Below, piece by piece: positions 34,529 through 43,398 of a stretch of DNA of 64,000 nucleotides. Location: contig JABFXY010000006.1 in the NCBI GenBank assembly GCA_013361525.1, forward strand, positions 124,001-188,000, written 5' to 3'. Made by a program: the position numbers and the translations under genes. The stretch's first letter is position 1; each line of letters opens with the position of its first letter. The notes under the pieces are model-generated. The model was not told the origin of the DNA. It ran no database searches and was given only the letters and a program-made list of their open reading frames with translations. This DNA is from Polyangiaceae bacterium. GTDB lineage: Bacteria > Myxococcota_A > Polyangia > Polyangiales > Polyangiaceae.

Positions 34529-35619
34529 GCACCTCCATCGACATGCGTCCTCGTGCCTCGTTGCGAGATGTCCTGCACCGGCGCGCAAACGTCGTCGGCG
34601 CGCGGTTCGATCCAATGGGCGTTCCCGGCCTCGTCTCCCCGATCGAGCCGCGCCTCCGAATGGGCATCCTTTACGACGACCCCGTGACCGCCGAGCGCGA
34701 AGCCCTTCGCAAGACCGGCCCGCGCGCCGTAGCCGGCGTGCTCGCGAAGCTCTTCATTGCGCGATTTCTCGGCGGAAACACCGCAGTCTCGGCGGAAGCA
34801 AAACCATTCATCGTGGCGGCGCGGGTCGACAACGTCGACGTCCCGATCGCACTGGATCTCGTCTTTCAAAAACCCACGGCGAGCTCGCGATTCGTCGCGT
34901 TCGTTCATCCCCACGCACTGAATCTGGCGACGTTCGATCCTGAGCTCGCGTCGATCATCGAGGGCGCCGACGCAATCTTGCCCGACGGCATCGGGGTTCG
35001 AATCGCAGCGCGGCTCCTCGGCCGTCCACTGCGCGCCAACGTCAATGGCACGGATCTCTTGCCGCTCGTCGCCGCCGAGGCCGTGCGCCGCGGTGTCCCG
35101 CTAGCGCTCGTCGGCGCAAAACCCGGCGTCGCTGCGCGGTGCGCGCAAAACCTGGCGGGCAGTCACCCGGGGCTCTCGATTCCGATCGTCTCCGACGGCT
35201 ACCTCGACGAGGCCGGCACCCGAGCGCTCCTCTCGAAGCTCCGTGAAGCGGGCCGCATCATCGTCCTCGTCGGAATGGGAACGCCCATTCAAGAGCAATG
35301 GATCGCGAAGGTCCGGTCCGAGTTGCCCGAGGCGACCCTCGTCAGCGTCGGCGGGCTCTTCGACTTCTTCTCCGGCGACGTTCAGCGCGCGCCAATGGTC
35401 GTGCGCGAGTTGGGTCTGGAATGGGCGTTCCGGATGGCACGCGAGCCGCGCCGGCTCGCGAAACGGTATCTCCTCGGTAATCCGCTGTTCTTGACGCTCG
35501 CCGTGAAACAGTGGCTCGGCGAACGGCGGCGCGCGGTGACCCTGCCGCTCGGCTTTACGTCGGGAATCGGCGCCACGGCGAATGCGCGCCGTGAACCGGG
35601 GCGGAGCAAGCGACCGTAG
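34525..35619 (+). CDS. WecG/TagA/CpsF family glycosyltransferase (GT26)
   Basis: A 364-residue protein; the C-terminal ~270 residues form a WecG/TagA domain (FVAFVHPHALNLATFDPEL, GADAILPDGIGVRIAARLLG, RANVNGTDLLP, IIVLVGMGTPIQEQWIAK and VGGLFDFFSGDVQRAP). The N-terminal ~90 residues are an extension I do not recognise. GT26 enzymes add N-acetylmannosaminuronate, N-acetylmannosamine or related sugars to lipid-linked intermediates. It is the last gene of the second polysaccharide operon; the palindrome array follows about 80 bases downstream. Confidence 0.87.
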   Translation: MSTSIDMRPRASLRDVLHRRANVVGARFDPMGVPGLVSPIEPRLRMGILYDDPVTAEREALRKTGPRAVAGVLAKLFIARFLGGNTAVSAEAKPFIVAARVDNVDVPIALDLVFQKPTASSRFVAFVHPHALNLATFDPELASIIEGADAILPDGIGVRIAARLLGRPLRANVNGTDLLPLVAAEAVRRGVPLALVGAKPGVAARCAQNLAGSHPGLSIPIVSDGYLDEAGTRALLSKLREAGRIIVLVGMGTPIQEQWIAKVRSELPEATLVSVGGLFDFFSGDVQRAPMVVRELGLEWAFRMAREPRRLAKRYLLGNPLFLTLAVKQWLGERRRAVTLPLGFTSGIGATANARREPGRSKRP

Positions 35620-35696
35620 CGGCGTCTCGGTGGCGACGGCGCCGATGCGGTCAGGCGCGGCAGTTGCGTCGGCTGGGCGACGTTCCCGCCTTCGAT

Positions 35697-35740
35697 GCGA
35701 AAGAACCGTCCACTTTAGAAATTGTCGCGCTTCGTTTCGC
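35697..35740. repeat. Inverted-repeat element, unit 1 (right arm degenerate)
   Basis: Left arm GCGAAAGAAC is intact (35697-35706). The right side keeps only GTTTCGC (35734-35740) of the expected GTTCTTTCGC. The centre begins CGTCCAC, similar to the CGGCCAC of unit 2. Confidence 0.6.
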
Positions 35741-35809
35741 CTCTGCGCCCAAATCGAGGGCCCCTCCTAGTACTACTTGATCGCTTGCTCATAGGAGCCA
35801 CGTGCGCCA

Positions 35810-35856
35810 GCGAAAGAACCGGCCACCATTCCCAATAGAGTGCCCCGTTCTTTCGC
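35810..35856. repeat. Inverted-repeat element, unit 2
   Basis: Perfect 10-base arms GCGAAAGAAC (35810-35819) and GTTCTTTCGC (35847-35856) around a 27-base centre with CGGCC, CATTCC and TAGAGT blocks shared with unit 3. Confidence 0.85.
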
Positions 35857-35904
35857 GTTGGGGGCGTGTCGGAGCCCCCCGCCGCGCGACCGGCCGGCGC
35901 CAGG

Positions 35905-35951
35905 GCGAAAGAAGCGGCCGGCATTCCGGCTAGAGTCCTACGTTCTTTCGG
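35905..35951. repeat. Inverted-repeat element, unit 3
   Basis: Arms GCGAAAGAAG (35905-35914) and GTTCTTTCGG (35942-35951), with one altered base at an end of each, around a 27-base centre that shares CGGCC, CATTCC and TAGAGT with unit 2. Confidence 0.8.
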
Positions 35952-36009
35952 GTTTCGAGGCTGCCGGAGCAGATTTGCTCGCCTGGCTACGTCGGTCGTC
36001 GGACGCCCG

Positions 36010-36056
36010 GCGAAAGAACTCCCTACCCTTCGCGGAACCGTCCCGCGTTCTTTCGC
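36010..36056. repeat. Inverted-repeat element, unit 4
   Basis: Perfect 10-base arms GCGAAAGAAC (36010-36019) and GTTCTTTCGC (36047-36056), again with exactly 27 bases between them. The centre sequence is diverged from units 2 and 3. Confidence 0.85.
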
Positions 36057-36185
36057 GCCCGCCCGGGCACGCCCTTCGATGAATCTTCCGTTTCACGCGG
36101 GCGCCTTCCCCCGCTCGGCGCCTCGCGCTCCGCCAGCAGCTCCACGCCTTTACGCGCGAGGCTCCTTGGGTGAATCCTCCGCCGC

Positions 36186-36959
36186 ATGAGCGACAGGCCC
36201 ATGCACAACATCCCCGGCGCCTTTCAGAAGCTGCAGACCCTCTACGCAGAGGGTGAGGCGCAAATCGCTGCCGGCGATCTCGAAGCTGCCGTCCGAACCT
36301 TCACCGAGGGCATCGCAATCGACGACCATTTTCGCCAGCGGTACATCACCATGTACGCGCACCGGGCATTCGCCCTGCAGAAGCTCGGACGTCTCGACGA
36401 GGCCGTCGCCGATTACACCAAAGCGATCGAGCTCGAGCATCCGGAAGAAAACCGCGCGCAATACCACTTTCATCGTGGCCTTGCGCTGCAGAGTCTTCCG
36501 ACCGAGACGGACGAGGCGCGCCGCGCGAACGTCGAGCGTGCCATTGCGGATTTCGGGAGCTCGATCGCCCTGTATCCGAACCACCCCGGCCCGTACCATT
36601 TGCGCGGGAAGCTGCTGGTCAATGAGCTCGAGCGATTCGAAGAGGCGATTGTCGACCTCGACAAGGTGCTCTCGATGCGACCGAACGCGGACGCTCTGAC
36701 CCAGCGCGGCTTCGCCCATTTCAACCTCGCCCATTTCGCCGAGGCCCGCGCCGACTTCGAGCGCGCCAAGGAGATGGCGGGCGATCCCTACAACGACTAC
36801 ATGCTCGCCGCGGTCCACGCGAAGCTCGGAGACGGCGCGAAAGTCGTCGAGCACGCCAAGCTCGCACTCGACGCCGACGAGGCGTACCGCGAGTATTTTG
36901 CGAGCGACGACGATTTCGACCCCTACCGCTCGGATCCTGCGTTCGCGAAGCTTTGCTAG
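36186..36959 (+). CDS. Tetratricopeptide-repeat protein
   Basis: A 257-residue soluble protein made almost wholly of TPR units (for example RAFALQKLGRLDEAVADYTKAIEL, YHLRGKLLVNELERFEEAIVDLDKVLSM, RGFAHFNLAHFAEARADFERAKEM), with about five repeats. No signal peptide is visible. The C-terminal DDDFDPYRSDPAFAKLC resembles the end of TPR-type bacterial scaffolds. Its partner is unknown. It is preceded by the inverted-repeat array and convergent with the reductase gene 10 bases away. Confidence 0.8.
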   Translation: MSDRPMHNIPGAFQKLQTLYAEGEAQIAAGDLEAAVRTFTEGIAIDDHFRQRYITMYAHRAFALQKLGRLDEAVADYTKAIELEHPEENRAQYHFHRGLALQSLPTETDEARRANVERAIADFGSSIALYPNHPGPYHLRGKLLVNELERFEEAIVDLDKVLSMRPNADALTQRGFAHFNLAHFAEARADFERAKEMAGDPYNDYMLAAVHAKLGDGAKVVEHAKLALDADEAYREYFASDDDFDPYRSDPAFAKLC

Positions 36960-36969
36960 CGATGAGTCG

Positions 36970-38097
36970 TTACGCGGGCTCGCTGTTCGGCGTCACGACG
37001 CACCCGCCGACGACATCACCATTCCACTTCGTCTTCATCGCTTCGACAATTTCCGAGAGCGCGAAGCGGTGAGACACGCGCGGTCGCAGCTTGCCCGCAT
37101 TCGCCCACTCCAAAACTTGCGCTAGCCGAGGTGCGCGAATCGAAGGGTCCTGGACCGTCGACAGGACCGTCGGGCAACCGAGCACGTCGAGGCCCTTCAT
37201 CATGATGAGATTCGTCGGCAAAACATTGGCGTTGGGCGCCCCGCGGCCGCCCTTGCCTTTTGCCACATAGGGCGTCGCCGCCCACCCGACGATCAGCACC
37301 CGCGCACCGAATGCGGTACACCGCAGGCTCTCGAGTGACAAGTCGCCGCCGACACCGTCATAAACGAGGTCCACACCGCGCCCGCCGGTAAGGGCCTTTA
37401 TCTGATCGCGAAACGGCACCAGGACGCCTTCCTCTTTGCGCGTGACGACGACATGGTCCGCTCCTTCGGCGGCGACCTCGGCGAGCTTTGCTTCCGAACG
37501 GCCCATCGCAATCACCTTCGCGCCGACGAGCTTCGCCACATGAACGGCGGCGAGCCCGACCGAGCCCGACGCCCCGAGCACGAGAACCGTCTCTCCGGCG
37601 CGCAATCTGCCGCGCGCTAGGAGGCAATGGTAAGCCGTCTCGTAATTACCGAGTAGATTGCAAGCCTCGTCGAACGACATACCCGTAGGCACCGGGAGAA
37701 TCGCCTCGGCGGGCGCAACCGCGTAGCTCGCCCATCCGCCCCAGCGTCGATATTCGCCGAGCGAACGAGGCCCCGCGAGAAGCCCATCCACCATCACCCG
37801 ATTGCCGATCGAGATCTTGTTCGCGGCTTCCTCACCCCTCCACACGACGACGCCCGCATATTCGAGGCCCGGCGTGTAGGGCGGGCTCGGCACATGCTGG
37901 TACTGGCCGCTCGTCATGATCAGGTCCACCCAACCGACGGAGGCGCTCTCGATTCGGACGAGCACGTCGCGAGGCCCGAGCGCGTTTACGTCCGGTGGAT
38001 CCATCGGCTCGACACGGATGAATTTCTCCATTGCTTCCACGGGGGTTTCGGCAAGCTCGGAGACGACGACGCGGCGGCCGGTGGGGGTCGTGGGCAT
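36970..38097 (-). CDS. Zinc-free medium-chain dehydrogenase/NADPH:quinone reductase-like enzyme
   Basis: A 375-residue MDR-superfamily enzyme. GroES-like domain: DVLVRIESASVGWVDLIMTSGQY, PGLEYAGVVVW. Rossmann domain: LVLGASGSVGLAAVHVAKLVGAKVIAMGRSEAKL (nucleotide motif A-S-G-S-V-G), ADHVVVT, and DLVYDGVGG. The catalytic and structural Zn Cys clusters of alcohol dehydrogenases are missing, as in quinone oxidoreductases. It would use NAD(P)H to reduce quinones or enoyl/enone compounds; the substrate is not readable. ATG 38097 starts the recognisable protein; the open frame extends further upstream without similarity. Confidence 0.85.
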   Translation of the reverse strand: MPTTPTGRRVVVSELAETPVEAMEKFIRVEPMDPPDVNALGPRDVLVRIESASVGWVDLIMTSGQYQHVPSPPYTPGLEYAGVVVWRGEEAANKISIGNRVMVDGLLAGPRSLGEYRRWGGWASYAVAPAEAILPVPTGMSFDEACNLLGNYETAYHCLLARGRLRAGETVLVLGASGSVGLAAVHVAKLVGAKVIAMGRSEAKLAEVAAEGADHVVVTRKEEGVLVPFRDQIKALTGGRGVDLVYDGVGGDLSLESLRCTAFGARVLIVGWAATPYVAKGKGGRGAPNANVLPTNLIMMKGLDVLGCPTVLSTVQDPSIRAPRLAQVLEWANAGKLRPRVSHRFALSEIVEAMKTKWNGDVVGGCVVTPNSEPA

Positions 38098-39121
38098 GGG
38101 GTGTCGGAGGATAGCCGGGTTGGCTTGTCGAAGCGCAATGTGGCGTACGGCGAGGCGCACGAGGCCGCGAGGCGGAATGCAAGCCCCGCGCTTTGTGATG
38201 CGCTTCGATCGTCCTGACGCTGGCCACGTGCACCTGCTCACCGCCGGCGGCCCCGACGCGGCGCAATCGGCGCGGCCCGGTACTTCCCGTCCAGCGCTCC
38301 CGCGTCGAGCGCGTCGCCCCCAACACCAGGGTCTGTCGCGCGTGGCGACGCGCTCAGCTCCGCCGCGACCGGAGCGCTGCTGTGGAGCCGTCGGCAACGA
38401 TGCCTCACTACCACGGGTCGTGGCGGCCACGCGCCGCTCCACCCGCGCCGCGCGAGCGGGGGGCATCGTCACGCGACGTCGAGACCTGCGGCGCCCTCGG
38501 GATGGCCACGCTCTACTGCGATTCGTCCGAAGATTGTCCGCCCCGCTACGCCAGCTGCCGTTCGGAGGCGTGGAGTTCGTTCTGCCGCCCGAACCTCGAC
38601 GGCGGCAAAAGTCCCCAAGCTCACGATCGAGGCCGGAACAATTCGCCTCGTGGGCAATGTCTTCGTGGAAGGCAATCTGACCGTAACCGGCGATACCGAC
38701 CTCCGACACGCTTGTCCGACTCACCACTTCGGCGCTCGACGATAGAGAGGTTGCCCGCAGCTTCCGCGCCCCCGCGCGACGACGCCTCGATGCATGACGG
38801 CCGCTCCGCGGCAAGTACGCCTGCGAGGGCACGCCCACGATCCCGAGGGCCCGGCGCATGATTGCCCTCGGGCAAGTCGGCGCGATGAAAATGATCGCGA
38901 ACGCTGTCCGCTTCGCATGGGCCACGGCTACCTTCTCAGCGGCTCTAGTCAGCAGTGCACCGAAAGCGAAAATCCAGCGCGCGATCACGACGATTCCCCG
39001 CGCACCTCACGCCGGCGACTGGGTATGCTCGCGCGTTACCACTTGCTTTCGACAACGGTGGGCCCCGTCCGCCCTTTCAGAATGTGTCAGCGCCCTTCCA
39101 CGAACACGAGCACCTTCCCCG
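38098..39121. other. Gene-poor kilobase with a probable degraded gene
   Basis: No intact gene is convincing here. A probable frameshifted remnant lies at 38382-38745 (separate entry). The first part (38098-38380) should contain the reductase promoter; the last part precedes the Cys-rich lipoprotein gene and has no coding character I trust. Confidence 0.45.
38382..38745 (+). pseudogene. Probable frameshifted remnant of a Cys-rich secreted protein
   Basis: From about 38490 one frame reads ETCGALGMATLYCDSSEDC, then PPRYASCRSEAWSSFCRP, a Cys spacing typical of myxobacterial secreted proteins. Near 38605-38611, at GGCGGCAAAAG, the sense jumps to the next frame, which reads VPKLTIEAGTIRLVGNVF and VEGNLTVTGDTD, then a TAG at 38743. 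The second part looks like parallel beta-helix strands. The upstream part has no convincing start or signal peptide. A frameshift in a decaying gene, or a sequencing error in the A-run, would explain it. Confidence 0.35.
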
Positions 39122-41488
39122 ATGAAAAGACACTCCGCGCTACTCGCTGCATTACTGCTCTCGACGTTCGCCGCTTCGAGCGGCTGCCGCCAGGTGCTCG
39201 ATCTCCCGGAGACGGTGGAGTGCGGCTCGGACGACTCCTGCAACACCCCCGACAAGCCTTGCCTCGATGGCCAGTGCATCGACGGCGTCTGCGCATACAG
39301 CTGGAAACCGGAAGGCACCGTCGTCGACGCCGCGGAGGAAGACGACTGCGCGAACCACGTTTGCGATGCAAACGGCGAGATCGTGATCGGGCTAGCTCTC
39401 GACGACGCGCCCGCCGACGACACCGCGGGCGATTGCCGCACCCCCTCCTGCGGCGAAGATGGATCGGTCACGTTCGTAGCCAACGATGACGACGCGCCTT
39501 CGGAAGACGCACCCGGCGATTGCGTGCGCCCGGTTTGCAACGACGGAACTGTCGCCGCCGTGCCCAGTGACGACCCTCCGACCGACACGATTGCATTCGA
39601 TTGCTCGAGCCCCGCGTGTGATGAGGGCACCGTCGTCGACGTTCCCAACAACGACGACAAACCGCGCCAAGACATCGACGGCGACTGCTTGAGCATCGAA
39701 TGCGACAGCGGAATGCCCAAGGCGGACGACGACGACAGGCCCACCTCCGGGTGCGGTGGATGTTTGAATGGCGCCGTCGTCGCTTGGGAGGACCTAGGCG
39801 AGAGTTGCTACACAGCCGATCAAGCCACGGAAAACGTCGGCCTCTGCGTTCCCGGAACTTGGACGTGCGACGCGAGCAACAACAAGGTTTGCGAGGGCCA
39901 GGTCGTTCCGGCGCAGGAAGAATGTGGGTTGGGCCACAACGGCATCGACGAGGACTGCGACGGGGAAAACGACGAGTGCGGGTGCGCGCTCGGAGACTCC
40001 GTTGCTTGCTATTTCGGACCGCCAAACACGGAAAACGTAGGCATCTGCCAGGGCGGTACCTCGACGTGTGAAGCAACGGCCGAGGGGAACGTCTTTGGCG
40101 ACTGCATTGGGGAGGTCCAGCCGCAGGTTTGTGATTCTTGCGTTCAAGCGGGCGACCAGGATTGCTCGGGCTCGAACGCGCCGTGCACGGGTGGTCACGC
40201 GTGGACCAGAGTCGTAGGAACCCCTCAGTTCGAGTTCTTCAGCAGCCTCGCTCAACTCCCCACGGGAAACGTCATGGTCCAGTTGCCATTCGATGCAACC
40301 ATCACCGTCGGCGGAACGACGGTGACCAGCGACGGCTCCCGCGATGTCCTTGTCGCGGAGTTCGATCTCGCGGGGAATGCTGTTTCGGCGCGAGCATGGG
40401 GAGGCAACGCCCTCGACGACGCCGGATTTCTTACAAGCCTCGACGACGGATACGCGCTCGCCATGCACCTTGGCCCGGGCTCAAGCGAAAACTTCGGATC
40501 AGGGCCCACCCTCACAGGTGCCAACTACAAGGATGGCGTGATCGCCAAATTTGACTCGAACCACACGGTGCAGTGGAAGCGACATCTTGCCGGCTCGGGA
40601 CCGGTCACGGTCGTCGCGGCAGCCCGAATGCCGGACAATGGCATTGTAGCCTGCGGTACTTTCTCCGGCTCCCTCGACGTCGGTGGTGCAACGCTGAATT
40701 CCGCTGGCGACGACGACATCTTCGTCGTTCGCTATAATGCGTCAGGCACGCACGTCTGGAGCAAGCGCTTCGGGACGACCTTGTCGGATACGGTCTCTAG
40801 CATTGCGGCGGCCCCCAACAGCGACGTCCTCGTCGTTGGGGATTTCACGTCGAGCATCTCGTTCGGGGGGCCAATACTCACCGGCGCGGGCGGAACGGAC
40901 GGATATGTCGCACGGCTGGATGCGAATGGGAATCATGTCTGGACGCGCGGGATACAGTCAGCGTCCGACGAGCGGGCGCAAAAGGTTGTCGCGCTCTCGG
41001 ACGGTACCGCGTGGGTCGGAGGATGGTTCCAAGCCGCGGTAAATGCCGACGGCCAGGCGGGACCGGACATCAGCCCGACATCGACTGGCAAAGACATCCT
41101 GCTCGTCAAGTACGACGCTGTCGGCGGCCTCGCGGATCACCAAGAATTCAACAACACCGGCTCGACATCGATCAACGCAATGAGCGTGGGTTACGATGAC
41201 AGCATCGCCGTCGCTGGTGATTACAATGGGACCCTGTATTTCAGCGGCGCTGCATCGCCGTCACTCGGTGCCATCGATGCATTCATCTTCAAAATCGGCC
41301 CGACTGGAACGCTGTACTGGTCGAGGAAGCCGGCAACGACGTACGTGGAGAGCTTCGAAGGAGTGCACGTCGGCGCGTGCGGTGACGTGTTCGGAAGCGC
41401 TCGCTTCCACGACCCGATTAATTTCGGCGGTGGCAACGTGACAAGCACGGGCGACGCGGACATCGCGGTCGTTCGGTACCTCCAGTGA
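39122..41488 (+). CDS. Large Cys-rich lipoprotein with beta-propeller-like C-terminus
   Basis: A 788-residue exported protein. Signal plus lipobox AASSGC (Cys about 22), then the QVLDL segment common in myxobacterial lipoproteins. Residues about 30-360 are acidic and Cys-rich, with at least four ~35-residue repeats of the form D-D-x-P-x-x-D-x-x-G-D-C-x-x-P-x-C-x-x-G and two EGF/notch-like stretches (GHNGIDEDCDGENDECGCALGD). Residues about 365-788 have repeated blade-like units (GNVMVQLPFDATITVGGTTVTSDGSRDVLVAEFD, DGYVARLDANGNHVWTR) like SBBP/beta-propeller lipoproteins. ATG 39122 is chosen for the signal peptide. Surface-exposed, function unknown. Confidence 0.8.
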   Translation: MKRHSALLAALLLSTFAASSGCRQVLDLPETVECGSDDSCNTPDKPCLDGQCIDGVCAYSWKPEGTVVDAAEEDDCANHVCDANGEIVIGLALDDAPADDTAGDCRTPSCGEDGSVTFVANDDDAPSEDAPGDCVRPVCNDGTVAAVPSDDPPTDTIAFDCSSPACDEGTVVDVPNNDDKPRQDIDGDCLSIECDSGMPKADDDDRPTSGCGGCLNGAVVAWEDLGESCYTADQATENVGLCVPGTWTCDASNNKVCEGQVVPAQEECGLGHNGIDEDCDGENDECGCALGDSVACYFGPPNTENVGICQGGTSTCEATAEGNVFGDCIGEVQPQVCDSCVQAGDQDCSGSNAPCTGGHAWTRVVGTPQFEFFSSLAQLPTGNVMVQLPFDATITVGGTTVTSDGSRDVLVAEFDLAGNAVSARAWGGNALDDAGFLTSLDDGYALAMHLGPGSSENFGSGPTLTGANYKDGVIAKFDSNHTVQWKRHLAGSGPVTVVAAARMPDNGIVACGTFSGSLDVGGATLNSAGDDDIFVVRYNASGTHVWSKRFGTTLSDTVSSIAAAPNSDVLVVGDFTSSISFGGPILTGAGGTDGYVARLDANGNHVWTRGIQSASDERAQKVVALSDGTAWVGGWFQAAVNADGQAGPDISPTSTGKDILLVKYDAVGGLADHQEFNNTGSTSINAMSVGYDDSIAVAGDYNGTLYFSGAASPSLGAIDAFIFKIGPTGTLYWSRKPATTYVESFEGVHVGACGDVFGSARFHDPINFGGGNVTSTGDADIAVVRYLQ

Positions 41489-41601
41489 CGTCGGGCTTCG
41501 CTCGTGGGAACACGCCTTGAGCATTGTAAGACCGTCGCCCCGCGGCTCCCAGCGCCATGAGTCGCCCGCGGCGATCGGACAAGTGCTAGACTCGGCCCCG
41601 T

Positions 41602-43083
41602 ATGCGTCGCTTTCTGATCCTTGCTTGCACGTTCGCGCTGGGTTGCGCCCAGGTTCTCGGCCTCGATGACTTCAAGGACGGAGAAACCTCGTCCGGAGGA
41701 AACGGCGGCGGAGGCAATGGCAACGGTGGAGATCCATCGACCGGCGGCAGCGGCGGCAACCCCACCCAGGGGGGCGGCGGCGATGATGGCGGTGGTGGCA
41801 CCGGCGGCACGGGCGGCATGGAGCCGACGACCGGAGACGTCGCGTGGGCCTACGGCGTCGGCAGCACGCTGAGCGACGCCGTCCAGGACGTTGCGGTTGC
41901 CCCGAATGGCGAGGTTTACGTCTTCGGAACGACGCCCGACAGCATCTCGTTCTCGATCGGCAACACCGTCATCAATGGCCCGTCTGCGTGGCTCGTGAAG
42001 CTGAGCGCGACCGGTCAGTTGCAGTGGTCACTTGGGTTTCCGGTGACCGGCACAGGGGGTCCTGTGCTGTTTCCGTACGGGGTCGAAGCGACGGCCGATG
42101 GGGTCGTGCTAGCGCTCTTCGGGAAACCCCAAATCACCGTCAACGGCTTTCCACGCTCGGGTGTCGTCGTGGCGAAGATCGCAAGTGACGGCTCGAGCGG
42201 TTGGACCAGAGAGTGCGGTGGAGGAGAGAACTTCAAGGCGCGCATTGGCGGCGATCTCGCCCTCGATCACGACGGGAATGTCATCGTCTCGTCGCTCACG
42301 AATGGGCCGATGACCTGTGCGGGCGGCGCGGGCCTGAGCGGTATCGTCATCACCAAACTCAATCCGCAAGGCTCCCAAATGTGGGCAAAGAGCGGCAGCA
42401 CCGGCTACGACAGGACGGCGCGCATCGCCGTCGACAGTACCAACAGCATTATCGTCACGGGAAACACGAACGGCGTGGACTTCACCAATGACCCTGCGAT
42501 CCCCAATATCGGTGGCGCGTTCATTACGAAGCTTTCTGCGGCCGGGGGTCAGATCTGGGCGAAGCAGCTCGCGCCGTCCAACCCCGACGTGAACACTGTG
42601 CGTACGATCGTCAACGACGCCATCATCGTCGGCGGTTCGTTCGATGGTCAGACTCAATTCGGAACCGAGCAGGTCACGCCGAATGGAACGCGGGACGGCT
42701 ACGTCGTGGTGCTCGATCAGACTGGCAATTATCTCGACCACCAGCAAATCGGCAGCGATGTCGCCGTCGTCAATACCATCCTCGTCAACCCGGGCTCCAA
42801 CCTCATGGTCGGCGGCGCGTTCGGAGGGACGTTGGCATTCGGCTCGGACAACCTGACCGCGGCCGGGATGAGCGATGGCTTCATTCTGACCGCGAACAAC
42901 ATGGGACAGCCTGTCGGGGCCTTCCAGTACGGTGGCTCCGGAGCCGATTCGATCACCAGCCTCATCATGGGAAGCGAATACCTCATTGCCGGCGGGTCCT
43001 ATACCGGCGCTGTCGATTTCGGCGCTGCCGAGCTCACCCCGTTTGGTGGAAACGACGGGATGGTTCTCGGCATCCTCCCCTAG
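41602..43083 (+). CDS. Gly-rich-linker lipoprotein with beta-propeller-like repeats
   Basis: A 493-residue paralogue of the preceding gene without its Cys-rich part. Signal with lipobox FALGC (Cys 15) and the same QVLGL segment, a Gly/Asn/Asp linker (about 30-72), then repeated blades (DVAVAPNGEVYVFGTTPDSISFS, GAFITKLSAAGGQIWAKQ, DGYVVVLDQTGNYLDHQQIG). It lies 113 bases after its paralogue in the same direction and ends before a bidirectional terminator. Probably a surface lipoprotein; no enzyme motif seen. Confidence 0.8.
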   Translation: MRRFLILACTFALGCAQVLGLDDFKDGETSSGGNGGGGNGNGGDPSTGGSGGNPTQGGGGDDGGGGTGGTGGMEPTTGDVAWAYGVGSTLSDAVQDVAVAPNGEVYVFGTTPDSISFSIGNTVINGPSAWLVKLSATGQLQWSLGFPVTGTGGPVLFPYGVEATADGVVLALFGKPQITVNGFPRSGVVVAKIASDGSSGWTRECGGGENFKARIGGDLALDHDGNVIVSSLTNGPMTCAGGAGLSGIVITKLNPQGSQMWAKSGSTGYDRTARIAVDSTNSIIVTGNTNGVDFTNDPAIPNIGGAFITKLSAAGGQIWAKQLAPSNPDVNTVRTIVNDAIIVGGSFDGQTQFGTEQVTPNGTRDGYVVVLDQTGNYLDHQQIGSDVAVVNTILVNPGSNLMVGGAFGGTLAFGSDNLTAAGMSDGFILTANNMGQPVGAFQYGGSGADSITSLIMGSEYLIAGGSYTGAVDFGAAELTPFGGNDGMVLGILP

Positions 43084-43398
43084 CCTTCAATAATCGGTCG
43101 CGAACACCAAACCACGCGATCCGAAGTCACGTCGTCGAGACTGGACCCACCGACTTCGGATCGCTCAATCCGCGCTTTCGGGACTATCTACCGCGCGGGA
43201 GCTGGCGCGAGCTGGGTTTTCTGCGGCGATCGCGATCCGATCTGCCGGGGTTCAGTCCGAACTGGGCTACTTCGGATCGGCCGCCCGCAGCCGCGAGGGT
43301 CGCCGGCTGTGGGGCGCGATACAACTCCCAACAAACGCCAAAGGCGACCGCAAACCGCGGTCGCCTTTCGTCATTCCCTACCCGTCAATCCGCGCTCT
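43084..43398. other. Intergenic region between convergent genes
   Basis: About 315 bases without a supported gene. The only clear element is the hairpin terminator at 43340-43368. Confidence 0.6.
43340..43368. terminator. Bidirectional Rho-independent-type terminator
   Basis: Perfect 9-base stem GGCGACCGC (43343-43351) and GCGGTCGCC (43357-43365), loop AAACC, with AAA before and TTT after, so it can work on both strands. It sits between the convergent lipoprotein and PEGA-domain genes. The T-run is short. Confidence 0.75.

Larger units (their letters stand above)
35620..36185. other. Non-coding stretch with the inverted-repeat array
   Basis: About 565 bases between the WecG-like gene and the TPR gene with no supported coding frame. 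Its main content is four inverted-repeat units between 35697 and 36057 (separate entries). The last 130 bases before ATG 36186 should hold the TPR gene promoter. Confidence 0.6.

Noticed and set aside
35697..36057. Could the repeated arms with equal-size centres be a CRISPR array?
   Set aside because: Repeat starts are 95-113 bases apart, arms are only 10 bases and inverted instead of direct, centres are partly alike between units, and no cas genes are present.
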